Notes under the pieces: model-generated | The model's database searches: none | Told to the model about the DNA's origin: nothing | The model's input: the letters and a program-made list of their open reading frames with translations, nothing else | In this document: one piece after another, positions 5,166 to 11,080 of the stretch | Layout: the number at the start of each line of letters is the position of its first letter | How positions within the stretch are numbered: the stretch's first letter is position 1 | Source of the DNA: RGIG1828 sp045586905 | GTDB lineage: Bacteria > Bacillota > Clostridia > UMGS1810 | Assembly (NCBI GenBank): GCA_045586905.1 | Contig: JAZNBF010000012.1 | Span: 1-15,557 of the forward strand | Reading direction: 5' to 3' | Length of the DNA: 15,557 bases | Translations under genes and position numbers: made by a program

Positions 5166-5529
5166 TATCATCACCAACCATTTCTCTTACAAGGTTGTCA
5201 ACATCTTCGACATATACGGACTCCACACTATCTAAAACAGAATATTCTTCAAGATGTTTTTTCTCTTTCAACCTCTTCTCAAACTCTTTTATTGCTTCGG
5301 CTCTTACATTATCTTCATCTTTTTCCTCGCATACTGCTTTGAGATTATACAATAGCCTGTCTTTTGTTTCTTTCAATCTCTCAATCTCTGCTTTTTGTCG
5401 GTTGATTAGGTCAAGCACTGCTGTTGATAGATTAGACATATTGCCACAATCACAATCAAAAGGGCAATCAATGCAATCATAAGCAACTGCACAACACCCC
5501 AAAGCCTTTATAATATCGTTATCTGTCAT
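5158..5529 (-). CDS. Conserved prophage protein: Cys cluster plus coiled coil
   Basis: 123 residues from the ATG at 5529, eight bases after GGAGG. The N-terminus TDNDIIKALGCCAVAYDCIDCPFDCDC carries seven Cys in a short span, followed by LSTAVLDLINRQKAEIERLKETKDR, a long coiled coil, and the C-terminal LVREMVGD. This architecture (TDxEIIKALxCC...DCxxCP...LDLINRQKAEIERLK) is widespread in prophages of gut Clostridia, from memory, and has no assigned function. The Cys cluster probably binds zinc and the coiled coil suggests a dimer. It is the first gene after the terminator-like hairpin at 5561-5585. Confidence 0.8.
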   Translation of the reverse strand: MTDNDIIKALGCCAVAYDCIDCPFDCDCGNMSNLSTAVLDLINRQKAEIERLKETKDRLLYNLKAVCEEKDEDNVRAEAIKEFEKRLKEKKHLEEYSVLDSVESVYVEDVDNLVREMVGDDNG

Positions 5530-5552
5530 TCTTATTACCTCCAAAATAAGTG

Positions 5553-5585
5553 AAAAATACAGCTGCAGGAAAAACCCCTGCAGCT
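5553..5585 (-). terminator. Intrinsic terminator-like hairpin after the DnaD gene
   Basis: AGCTGCAGG (5561-5569) pairs perfectly with CCTGCAGCT (5577-5585). On the minus strand it is followed by GTATTTTTC. It begins at the stop codon of 5584-6231. With only a short U-run it may attenuate rather than stop transcription, since no promoter is visible before the next gene. Confidence 0.6.
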
Positions 5586-6231
5586 AAACCTTTGTACCAA
5601 GAAGCACTGCCTCATCTTCTTCAGATAATGGCTCGTTTAAGTCATCGAGATACATAACCCCTCGCTCCCTCCAGTTCCGAAGTATGCCGGTCAGGTACGA
5701 AAAACTCTTCTTGTTCTTCCTCTCGCAGATCATAAAGGCATAAAGAATAACATTCGGCTCAAAACTGTCAAGCCAGGGACTTAAAACATCACTCGTTATT
5801 ATAAAACCAAGCTTTGACTCAGCATCGTCAAAAAGCTTAAAAATATCGCCACCGTCACCTGTTTCAATAAGCCTGTACTCCTCTTTAAGCCTAAACCCCA
5901 CACGTCTTTTTGCGGCAGTGTAAAAACTTTCCTGGATGTCGGCAGATGTCAGTATGCCATATTTTTTATATAACAATTTGTCAAAAACACCTTCATCAAT
6001 GCAGGAAGCCACAATCTTTGCCACAAGCTCACTCTTGAGCCGGCAGTCGTTGAGTGAAAAAACTCTGCAGATTTTCTCGTTCCACACGCAAAAATATCCA
6101 TAAGAAAATATGCGCTCATATAGCTTGTACACCACACCGTAGCCGGCAATGCCATACATATTTTCAATAAGCTTCAGCCCGTCAGACTGTAATATGTAAT
6201 GCTTAAAAAAAGGTATACCGTTCGCACTCAT
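5584..6231 (-). CDS. Phage replication protein, DUF4373-like N-terminus and DnaD-like C-terminus
   Basis: 215 residues. The N-terminal part (1 to about 90: GIPFFKHYILQSDGLKLIEN, then YGIAGYGVVYKLYERIFSYG) matches the Lin1244/Lin1753-type N-terminal domain of phage replication proteins. The C-terminal part (about 140-195) carries the DnaD-domain signature SYLTGILRNWRERGV. Proteins with this layout bind phage origin DNA and recruit the host helicase, acting as replisome organisers. Its start overlaps the stop of the HTH gene upstream in an ATATGA arrangement preceded by GGTGAG. No helicase loader (DnaC/DnaI), SSB or recombinase gene is visible in the window, so the phage may rely on the host loader. 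Confidence 0.8.
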   Translation of the reverse strand: MSANGIPFFKHYILQSDGLKLIENMYGIAGYGVVYKLYERIFSYGYFCVWNEKICRVFSLNDCRLKSELVAKIVASCIDEGVFDKLLYKKYGILTSADIQESFYTAAKRRVGFRLKEEYRLIETGDGGDIFKLFDDAESKLGFIITSDVLSPWLDSFEPNVILYAFMICERKNKKSFSYLTGILRNWRERGVMYLDDLNEPLSEEDEAVLLGTKV

Positions 6232-6455
6232 ATTTTCTCACCGTTTATCTGTGATATAAGTTCACAGAGGTCGTAAAACCTCCGGGGATTCTTCCCGGTT
6301 TTACGAAAAATAGCTCTGCAGAAGTAATAAACTGCATTATACGAAAAAAACATAGCTTTTGCAGTCTTCGAGGGTGACATATCACATGAAGCAAAGGTTT
6401 TCAAAAATTCCTTTTCCCTGGCACTTAGCCCGGTCTGATCAGCAATCTTTTTCAA
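6228..6455 (-). CDS. Small HTH protein, PucR C-terminal type
   Basis: 75 residues from a TTG at 6455, eight bases after AGGGGG. The sequence LSAREKEFLKTFASCD...SPSKTAKAMFFSYNAVYYFCR...TGKNPRRFYDLCELI follows the pattern of the PucR/CdaR C-terminal helix-turn-helix (an acidic helix, a xxTAxxLFxHxNTxxYR recognition helix, then a TG and a DL element). It is reduced to the DNA-binding module alone. It sits immediately before the DnaD gene and overlaps it by four bases, so a role in early gene control or origin binding is plausible but inferred. Confidence 0.65.
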   Translation of the reverse strand: MKKIADQTGLSAREKEFLKTFASCDMSPSKTAKAMFFSYNAVYYFCRAIFRKTGKNPRRFYDLCELISQINGEKI

Positions 6456-6467
6456 ATCAAAAACCCC

Positions 6468-6770
6468 CTATGCAATAATGTGCGCTCCCTCGTGCAGCTC
6501 GTCATAAAATGCGCCAAACCTGTATTTCCCGTTTGTCAGCACACAAAACTTGTCATAGCACTCAAGCACAGTGCATTTTGCCATATGCTCGGTAAAATAA
6601 CTCGAGCAGGCAATCTGAAGCCTTAGTTTTATCTTCTGACCGACCTTCACGCACTTCTTTCTATCTTCGCGCGCCTTCATGTGACTCAGAGGACAATCAA
6701 CCTCCATCCCGCCAACACAGCGAAAAAACTCGTCACATGCCGAGCAAAATTTGTTGTCAGTAGTTCCCAA
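6468..6770 (-). CDS. Cys-rich hypothetical prophage protein
   Basis: 100 residues if started at the TTG at 6770, which follows GGAAGGTG and overlaps the upstream stop by 14 bases. An internal ATG at 6707 is the alternative; a frame reaching 6842 would overlap the upstream gene too far. Residues 8-45 hold FCSACDEFFRCVGG and CPLS, a zinc-ribbon-like set of Cys; the rest is beta-rich (VGQKIKLRLQIACSSYF, KCTVLECYDKFCVLTNGKYR), perhaps a small barrel. Function unknown. It is one of the run of Cys-rich genes in the early operon. Confidence 0.6.
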   Translation of the reverse strand: MGTTDNKFCSACDEFFRCVGGMEVDCPLSHMKAREDRKKCVKVGQKIKLRLQIACSSYFTEHMAKCTVLECYDKFCVLTNGKYRFGAFYDELHEGAHIIA

Positions 6771-7020
6771 AATAAGGCACCTTCCTTTCAGTCTCAACAA
6801 AGTCAAATAAGCGCTCATTCTCCATTGCAGAAAGAATGGCATCAGCCACAGGCGATAAGGTTCTCAAGTGTTCAAATTTTGATATAAGCTTCATTTTGGC
6901 AGCCTCAATCTCATCACCAAAATGCAGGTCATCACGATGCGCAAACTCGTCACAAGGCTCAATGTTGTACGCCTTCGGGCACACATCTCTATGCGCACAA
7001 TAATAGCAGTTTTTCTCCAT
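6757..7020 (-). CDS. Small Cys-rich prophage protein
   Basis: 87 residues from the ATG at 7020, preceded by TAAGGAGGG. The start lies just after the upstream stop. The N-terminus MEKNCYYCAHRDVCPKAYN, then IEPCDEF, has CxxC and two further Cys that could bind zinc; the remainder is helical and charged (DEIEAAKMKLISKFEHL). The long upstream frame to 7194 is not used because the ribosome site clearly points to 7020. No known activity. It is translationally linked to 6468-6770 by a 14-base overlap. Confidence 0.65.
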   Translation of the reverse strand: MEKNCYYCAHRDVCPKAYNIEPCDEFAHRDDLHFGDEIEAAKMKLISKFEHLRTLSPVADAILSAMENERLFDFVETERKVPYFGNY

Positions 7021-7021
7021 G

Positions 7022-7363
7022 TCATTTTCCCTCCTTATCAGAATTAAGCCATCTTTTGCAGGCAGATACACACGGATACCTGTCCGGTTTTTTCCCTTCG
7101 TCACACCACTTGTTAAATGCTGCACATTCCACAGTCTCAGAGTAATGCGGGCAATTTTTACCATTGCAATAAAATTCAGCAAAATCACGGTCACCGCCTA
7201 AAACAAAGGCAAGCTCATCAATTCCAAGCGACATCAGATACTCATACCAACTCATTTTTCCACTTCCCCTTCTCCTTATTTTTTCATCTCTTTTGTAAAT
7301 CCTGAAAACATATATCAAAAGAAGCCATCCGGCAAGAAAACATATCAAAGCTTTTTCAACCAT
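7022..7363 (-). CDS. Membrane-anchored Cys-rich protein (possible two-gene fusion)
   Basis: 113 residues from the ATG at 7363, set in the last codons of the upstream gene after GAGAGGGAG. Residues 5-21 (ALICFLAGWLLLIYVFR) form one membrane helix followed by a very basic stretch (KRDEKIRRR). From residue 37 (ATG at 7255) a second module starts with its own ribosome site (AGGAGAAGGGGAAG). It has MSWYEYLMSLGIDELAFVL, then FYCNGKNCPHY, NKWCDEGKKPDRYPCV and ACKRWL, which from memory is a separate Cys-rich miniprotein in related prophages. With four A instead of five before that ATG, the first module would end at TGA. Either one fused protein or two products from internal initiation is possible. 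Confidence 0.6.
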   Translation of the reverse strand: MVEKALICFLAGWLLLIYVFRIYKRDEKIRRRGSGKMSWYEYLMSLGIDELAFVLGGDRDFAEFYCNGKNCPHYSETVECAAFNKWCDEGKKPDRYPCVSACKRWLNSDKEGK

Positions 7364-8141
7364 TGCTTTTCTCCCTCTCCAGAGCTCTGTCGAGCATCCT
7401 GCCAAATATCGGCTCAGTTTCTGCGTATTTTCTAATCTCTGCAACCCGATGCTTGCGAATGCCTTGTCTGAAATATTCTGCCCACTCTTCCTCGGTTTTC
7501 GGAACATGAGCAAATTGTTGCTTGTACCACTCGGCAGAATGTGAACTCATATCAATCTTTACCTTAAGCTCATCCGGTACCACCATCCGTACCTCATAAA
7601 TGTACACATACGGATTAAGCTCTGACCTTGAATATTCCCATTCCTTTTCCGAAAGTGATGCATCATACGCTTTGAAAAACGGAGTAAAATTGCTGAACCC
7701 GAATTTTCTCAGCTCATCAAGCCTGATGTCTTTAATGCGCTCAAGTCTAACCGCCTCTACACAGAAAAATATCCTTGCCAAACCCTTCGGCATGTACCGT
7801 GCACTTATAACCTTGTCACGATGACGGTATGCATCATATCCGTCGTCGGCCATGTAGCATACCTCTCCGTCTTTTTTGTAGTAAGCTTCCCTAACATACA
7901 CATAATCACCTACTGCATAACGGGAATGAGTTGTCAGAGCATTTAACCCATCGGCACCAAAAAAGGTTGCATTAAGCTTTCCGTCGTCTTCTCCGGTCCT
8001 CGGCACAAGCTGTGCATTGTCAACACCTGTTGCCGCAGGCGTAGCAATGCATATCTTCTCACGGTAGCGCATATCAAACACCATCTCAGATGATGCAATG
8101 TAATAATTTTTGCACATGCCTGTAAGCTCATTTCTTGTCAT
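7356..8141 (-). CDS. ASCH/PUA-like domain prophage protein
   Basis: 261 residues from the ATG at 8141, nine bases after AGGAGG. The core AVGDYVYVREAYYKKDGEV and, after a loop, ARYMPKGLARIFFCVEAVR, then LERIKDIRLDE, follows the pattern of ASCH-like (PUA superfamily) phage proteins: VGDxxWVRET..., then MPKxAARIxLxVxxVRVExLQDI. ASCH folds are thought to bind RNA or modified nucleotides. The N-terminal 60 residues and the charged C-terminus (EEEWAEYFRQGIRKHRVAEI) are not assigned. A longer reading to 8279 would run into the preceding gene and lacks a ribosome site. It is the largest protein of the early operon. Confidence 0.7.
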   Translation of the reverse strand: MTRNELTGMCKNYYIASSEMVFDMRYREKICIATPAATGVDNAQLVPRTGEDDGKLNATFFGADGLNALTTHSRYAVGDYVYVREAYYKKDGEVCYMADDGYDAYRHRDKVISARYMPKGLARIFFCVEAVRLERIKDIRLDELRKFGFSNFTPFFKAYDASLSEKEWEYSRSELNPYVYIYEVRMVVPDELKVKIDMSSHSAEWYKQQFAHVPKTEEEWAEYFRQGIRKHRVAEIRKYAETEPIFGRMLDRALEREKSNG

Positions 8142-8163
8142 AATAAAAGTCCTCCTTCCCGCA

Positions 8164-8364
8164 TCACCTGGCAACATAATCACAGAATACTTTCGCAAGA
8201 TTGCAAACTGTGATATAGCGGCCAAGCATAAGATTTTTCGTAACAAAATTTCTGCTCTTCCCGGTGTAATTAATAACATCCTGGATGCTTAAAATTTCTT
8301 TCTTCCCAAAGTGCTCAATGAGCCTCTCCAGATTGTCTCTGTAATTTATATTTTCTCTTGGCAT
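8164..8364 (-). CDS. Small HTH/excisionase-like protein
   Basis: 66 residues from the ATG at 8364, seven bases after AAGGAAG. The region LSIQDVINYTGKSRNFVTKNL looks like a winged-helix or excisionase-type helix-turn-helix (xxTxxDVxxYTGxSRxxVxKxL). The next segment LGRYITVCNLAKVFC could be the wing and C-terminal helix. Position second in the early operon, directly after the Cro-like gene, is common for excisionase or early regulators. It may be the excisionase partner of the integrase at 11081, but the sequence alone does not prove that. Confidence 0.65.
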   Translation of the reverse strand: MPRENINYRDNLERLIEHFGKKEILSIQDVINYTGKSRNFVTKNLMLGRYITVCNLAKVFCDYVAR

Positions 8365-8386
8365 ACACACACTTCCTTATCACTTT

Positions 8387-8402
8387 GTTTCTTTTAGGAA
8401 AC
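8387..8402. promoter_or_regulatory. Operator-like palindrome inside the end of the Cro-like gene
   Basis: GTTTCTTTTAGGAAAC: the GTTTC and GAAAC arms are perfect inverted repeats. It overlaps the last three codons of the 8394-8606 gene. A near-identical palindrome lies at 8623-8638 before the same gene, so both are likely bound by the phage repressor or Cro. Confidence 0.6.
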
Positions 8403-8606
8403 TTGACGCGCAAAAAAAATTTCAAATATCTGATCGCTATTCAATGATAATACGTTTGAAATTACATCAATTTCCTTTCTGTCAAACTCGACCTCGCCAG
8501 AAAGCCTACGATATAGAGAAACACGATTAATCCCTGTTGCTTTTGAAAAAGTTTTCATATTATATCCCATTTCAACTATTTTCGCACGCAGTAAATTGAA
8601 ATTCAT
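8394..8606 (-). CDS. Cro-like Xre-family regulator
   Basis: 70 residues. The sequence LLRAKIVEMGYNMKTFSKAT, then GINRVSLYRRLSGEVEFDRK, then EIDVISNVLSLNSDQIFEIFFA, is a Xre/Cro-type helix-turn-helix followed by the I..IFFA ending common in phage DUF739-type proteins. It is the first gene of the leftward early operon, divergent from the CI-like gene at 8807, and its promoter carries an operator palindrome over the start of transcription. GAGAGGTGA precedes the ATG. Role inferred: early transcription control and the switch away from lysogeny. Confidence 0.8.
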   Translation of the reverse strand: MNFNLLRAKIVEMGYNMKTFSKATGINRVSLYRRLSGEVEFDRKEIDVISNVLSLNSDQIFEIFFARQVS

Positions 8607-8622
8607 AAAATCACCTCTCTTC

Positions 8623-8638
8623 GTTTCCTTTAGGACAC
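8623..8638. promoter_or_regulatory. Operator palindrome at the early promoter
   Basis: GTTTCCTTTAGGACAC, matching the palindrome at 8387-8402 in 14 of 16 positions. It lies a few bases downstream of the leftward -10 box (8643-8648), so a bound repressor would block early transcription. Confidence 0.65.
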
Positions 8639-8642
8639 TTAT

Positions 8643-8671
8643 ATATTACACCTCTTTTTTTCTTTTGTCAA
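8643..8671 (-). promoter_or_regulatory. Early leftward promoter
   Basis: Minus strand TTGACA (8671-8666), 17-bp spacer, TAATAT (8648-8643). It drives the Cro-like gene and the early operon. A further GGAAAC half-site lies just upstream at 8681-8686, and a full operator lies downstream at 8623-8638. Confidence 0.8.
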
Positions 8672-8712
8672 TATCTTTTTGGAAACTTTTTTATCATTTT
8701 ACAAAAAATATG

Positions 8713-8741
8713 TTGCATTTATGAAACTTAGGTGTTATAAT
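8713..8741 (+). promoter_or_regulatory. Lysogeny promoter for the CI-like repressor
   Basis: TTGCAT (8713-8718), 17-bp spacer, TATAAT (8736-8741). The spacer contains GAAACTTAGGTGTT, partly like the operators, which suggests autoregulation. A leader of about 60 bases precedes the AAGGTGG ribosome site of the gene at 8807. Confidence 0.75.
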
Positions 8742-8806
8742 TGTAATAGTTCAAGCTCACTGTGGCACAATTTGTTGAAAATTAAAAATAACAAAAAGGT
8801 GGTATT

Positions 8807-9250
8807 ATGAAAAATTTTGATATAGAAGCTCGAAGAAAAGAATTAAATCTTACATTGGAAGAAATAGGCAAATATGTAGGAGTAAGTAAAAGCACAGTAA
8901 AAAAATGGGAAACAGGTTATATAGACAACATGAAACGAGATAAAATTGCATTACTCGCAAAAATACTTGAGGTTTCGCCATTGGAAATAATCGGCATAAA
9001 AACAGATGAAAATCAAGAAAATAACACAATTTTATTTTCTTCCATCAAAAAGAACAAACACTACCAAAAAGTAATTGAAGCCTATATAGCCAAACCCGAA
9101 ATGCAGCCTGCAGTCGACAAACTTCTCGGTATCGAACCAGAAGAAAAAATCCAAAGACCTTTTATAGCTGCAGCTTCAGGCAAAGAATACACTGCAAAAG
9201 CACCCGATGAAAAAACCAAAATCAAGCTGAAAAAAGATAAAAATGAATAA
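8807..9250 (+). CDS. CI/ImmR-type phage repressor, Xre family
   Basis: 147 residues. Residues 1-60 form a Xre helix-turn-helix (RRKELNLTLEEIGKYVGVSK, STVKKWETGYI, IALLAKILEVSPLEIIGI). The C-terminal part is helical and then lysine-rich, with no LexA/S24 self-cleaving peptidase domain. Together with the ImmA-like protease gene 51 bases downstream this matches ImmR/ImmA systems, where the protease cleaves the repressor to start induction, in contrast to RecA-driven autocleavage. It should bind the palindromes at 8623-8638 and 8387-8402 and hold the early operon silent. The start at 8807 follows AAGGTGG. Confidence 0.85.
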   Translation: MKNFDIEARRKELNLTLEEIGKYVGVSKSTVKKWETGYIDNMKRDKIALLAKILEVSPLEIIGIKTDENQENNTILFSSIKKNKHYQKVIEAYIAKPEMQPAVDKLLGIEPEEKIQRPFIAAASGKEYTAKAPDEKTKIKLKKDKNE

Positions 9251-9257
9251 GTCAATC

Positions 9258-9290
9258 TGACATAACGGGCATCGCCTTCTCTGCTATAAC
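9258..9290 (+). repeat. Inverted-repeat copy A flanking the protease gene
   Basis: TGACATAACGGGCAT, then CGCCTTCTCTGCTAT. The same sequence with few changes occurs on the minus strand from 10003 down to about 9975, so the two copies face each other across the protease gene. Copy A ends at the ribosome site of that gene. Confidence 0.55.
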
Positions 9291-9301
9291 GGAGGATACG
9301 A

Positions 9302-9955
9302 ATGCTAAAACATTTAATATTTAAACTGAAGGTAAAAAAACTTGATGAAATTCATATCAGACAATACATCGAAAGAAAAGGTTATGAGCTGATATACATT
9401 CATTCACAAAGAGGAAAAGAAGTATTATCTCTGCTCGAACTTGAAAATGTCGATGAAGAAGGCTTTGTATATAATCATAACGATTTAAAATATGTCTTCC
9501 TCGGCAATGCAAAAGATGATGCAGATAAGCTTATGATCCTGCTCCATGAATGTGGCCACATAGAGCATAAACATAAAAGCATTTCAAAGTTAAACGAAGC
9601 CCAGGCCTGGCATTTTGCATATACAGTTTTAAAATTACCGCAAAAGATAATTAAAAATCTGATATATGCACTTATCACTGTCGCTATCACCTGCACTCTG
9701 ATTGGGCATAATATGCCGGCAATTGTGCCCGCAGCATCATACGACTATAAGGATGCAGAAACCTTGTCAGATTCATCACCGGCCACAAACAACATAAAAA
9801 TATCCGACAATGAGTCTGATATCGTATATGTAACCAAAACAGGCACACGGTTTCATCTTGCCGACTGCTATACAATCAAAGGAAAAACCATTACAGAATA
9901 TAGCAGAGCTGAAGCCGAAAAGCACCACACACCCTGCAAAATCTGCAGACCGTAA
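9302..9955 (+). CDS. immA: ImmA/IrrE-like metalloprotease with membrane anchor and C-terminal domain
   Basis: 217 residues. Residues 1-110 hold the ImmA/IrrE-type zinc protease domain with LLHECGHIEHKH, where His82, Glu83 and His86 form HExxH and Glu99 (NEAQAW) is the likely third ligand. A single membrane helix follows (about 118-142, LIYALITVAITCTLIG), then a spacer. The C-terminal module (174-217) reads VYVTKTGTRFHLADCY, then ISEYSR-like and PCKICRP, a small domain with His185, Cys189, Cys212 and Cys215. That module is found at the ends of many secreted or membrane proteins (VTxTGxKYHxxxC...PCxxCxP pattern). The protease would face the cytoplasm and the Cys/His module the outside. It follows the repressor gene and probably inactivates that repressor. 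GGAGG precedes the ATG. The membrane tail is unusual for ImmA. Confidence 0.8.
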   Translation: MLKHLIFKLKVKKLDEIHIRQYIERKGYELIYIHSQRGKEVLSLLELENVDEEGFVYNHNDLKYVFLGNAKDDADKLMILLHECGHIEHKHKSISKLNEAQAWHFAYTVLKLPQKIIKNLIYALITVAITCTLIGHNMPAIVPAASYDYKDAETLSDSSPATNNIKISDNESDIVYVTKTGTRFHLADCYTIKGKTITEYSRAEAEKHHTPCKICRP

Positions 9956-9968
9956 ACAATAAAAAATT

Positions 9969-10004
9969 ATGACATAACAGAATAAGGCATACCCGTTATG
10001 TCAT
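9969..10004 (-). repeat. Inverted-repeat copy B, hairpin form
   Basis: ATGACATAAC (9969-9978) pairs perfectly with GTTATGTCAT (9995-10004). Read on the minus strand, this gives TGACATAACGGGTAT-GCCTT, matching copy A at 9258-9290. No T-run follows on the plus strand, so it is not an obvious terminator. Confidence 0.6.
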
Positions 10005-10026
10005 GATTATAGAAGTAGGGAAAACA

Positions 10027-10902
10027 ATGTTAAAACATAAACTAACAAATACAGAATGGGAAGTTATAAAAAAATACAGAGAACACGAACCAACAAGGAA
10101 GGTAATCAATGGCATATTAAACATCAAAGAAAATGATAAAACATCAAGAGACAAAAGCAAGGAATTCGATGTTATAAAATTGATTCCTATGTGTATAATC
10201 ATACTTTTGTTCGTTGCAGTTTTATTATTAAATGAAAGCTCACAAGAAACGGTATTAAATTTATCAATTGTATATTTATTTATTCAAATAGTTATCCTGG
10301 TTATGTACGACAATAGCGAAACAATATACAAAAAAAGGTCGCCAAATCATAGACACCTACATACTATTATTCCAACATTGGCAATCTCAACACTAGCTGC
10401 AGCTTTTTTCATTCCGGATGCAATATATAATAATAGCGAAAATTGTATCAGATACGCAGTGTGTTTTACAATAAATGACCTACTGCTGACAAATTTTATG
10501 AAAGGATATTTGAAAAATCACAAAATAAATTTAGTAGGAATGATATCATCATCAATTACAATAATAATATCTATTTTATATAAAAATTACAATTTAATGA
10601 TATTATCATCTTTTATAAACATCATATCAGTGTATAGCATGTGCGACAAAGAAATGCCACAAAAAGATTATAAAAACACAAGCTCATATAAACAAAGTCA
10701 AGCATTTACTTTTGTTACAATCAAAATAGTTTTTTTACAGTTCCTACCATTGATATTTACTGGCGTAGATATTTTAGACAGTGTAAAAAATATGTCATAC
10801 GCTTGTTCAGTACTTACATCAAAAATGCTTTATATATATTTGTCGTTGGTAACATTCGGTGTTATATTAAATATGGGAAATAAATGCTCAGGCAATCAAT
10901 AA
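10027..10902 (+). CDS. Unknown multi-spanning membrane protein in the lysogeny block
   Basis: 291 residues from the ATG at 10027, preceded by TAGGG; an upstream ATG at 10003 lies inside the hairpin repeat and is less likely. The first 48 residues are charged and helical and should be cytoplasmic (TNTEWEVIKKYREHEPTRKV). About eight hydrophobic segments follow, for example IPMCIIILLFVAVLLL, IVYLFIQIVILVMY, ISSSITIIISILY and TFVTIKIVFLQFLPLIF. No family or catalytic motif is recognised. It lies between the protease and the integrase, transcribed with the repressor, so it should be expressed in the lysogen. That position fits immunity, superinfection exclusion or another cargo function, or a partner of the membrane-bound protease. 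A/T content is high, suggesting a separate origin. Confidence 0.7.
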   Translation: MLKHKLTNTEWEVIKKYREHEPTRKVINGILNIKENDKTSRDKSKEFDVIKLIPMCIIILLFVAVLLLNESSQETVLNLSIVYLFIQIVILVMYDNSETIYKKRSPNHRHLHTIIPTLAISTLAAAFFIPDAIYNNSENCIRYAVCFTINDLLLTNFMKGYLKNHKINLVGMISSSITIIISILYKNYNLMILSSFINIISVYSMCDKEMPQKDYKNTSSYKQSQAFTFVTIKIVFLQFLPLIFTGVDILDSVKNMSYACSVLTSKMLYIYLSLVTFGVILNMGNKCSGNQ

Positions 10903-10996
10903 CTCCTCGGCATCGAATGTCATAATTATATATTAAATTTAAATCAAAACAAAAAAATACCCTCTAAGCTGCGGCAACAGCATAGAGAGTATATGG

Positions 10997-11055
10997 GTGT
11001 GTGAGTATACCAAAGTATACCGCCAAGTATATGGTAGCACACACGCCTCTTTTTG
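10997..11055 (+). terminator. Branched intrinsic terminator of the lysogeny operon
   Basis: GTGTGTG (10997-11003) pairs with CACACAC (11038-11044) and encloses a GTATAC/GTATAC hairpin; GCCTCTTTTT follows. It lies just before the integrase gene and probably ends the repressor-protease-membrane protein transcript. Three AGTATA repeats lie inside it. Confidence 0.6.
11004..11033 (+). repeat. Three direct repeats before the integrase gene
   Basis: AGTATACC at 11004-11011 and 11014-11021 and AGTATATG at 11026-11033, spaced 10 and 12 bases, about one helical turn. Such phased repeats are typical of binding sites for an excisionase or integrase arm domain, but they are also part of the terminator fold. 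Confidence 0.45.
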
Positions 11056-11080
11056 TCAAATATAAAAATGAGGTGAAAAA

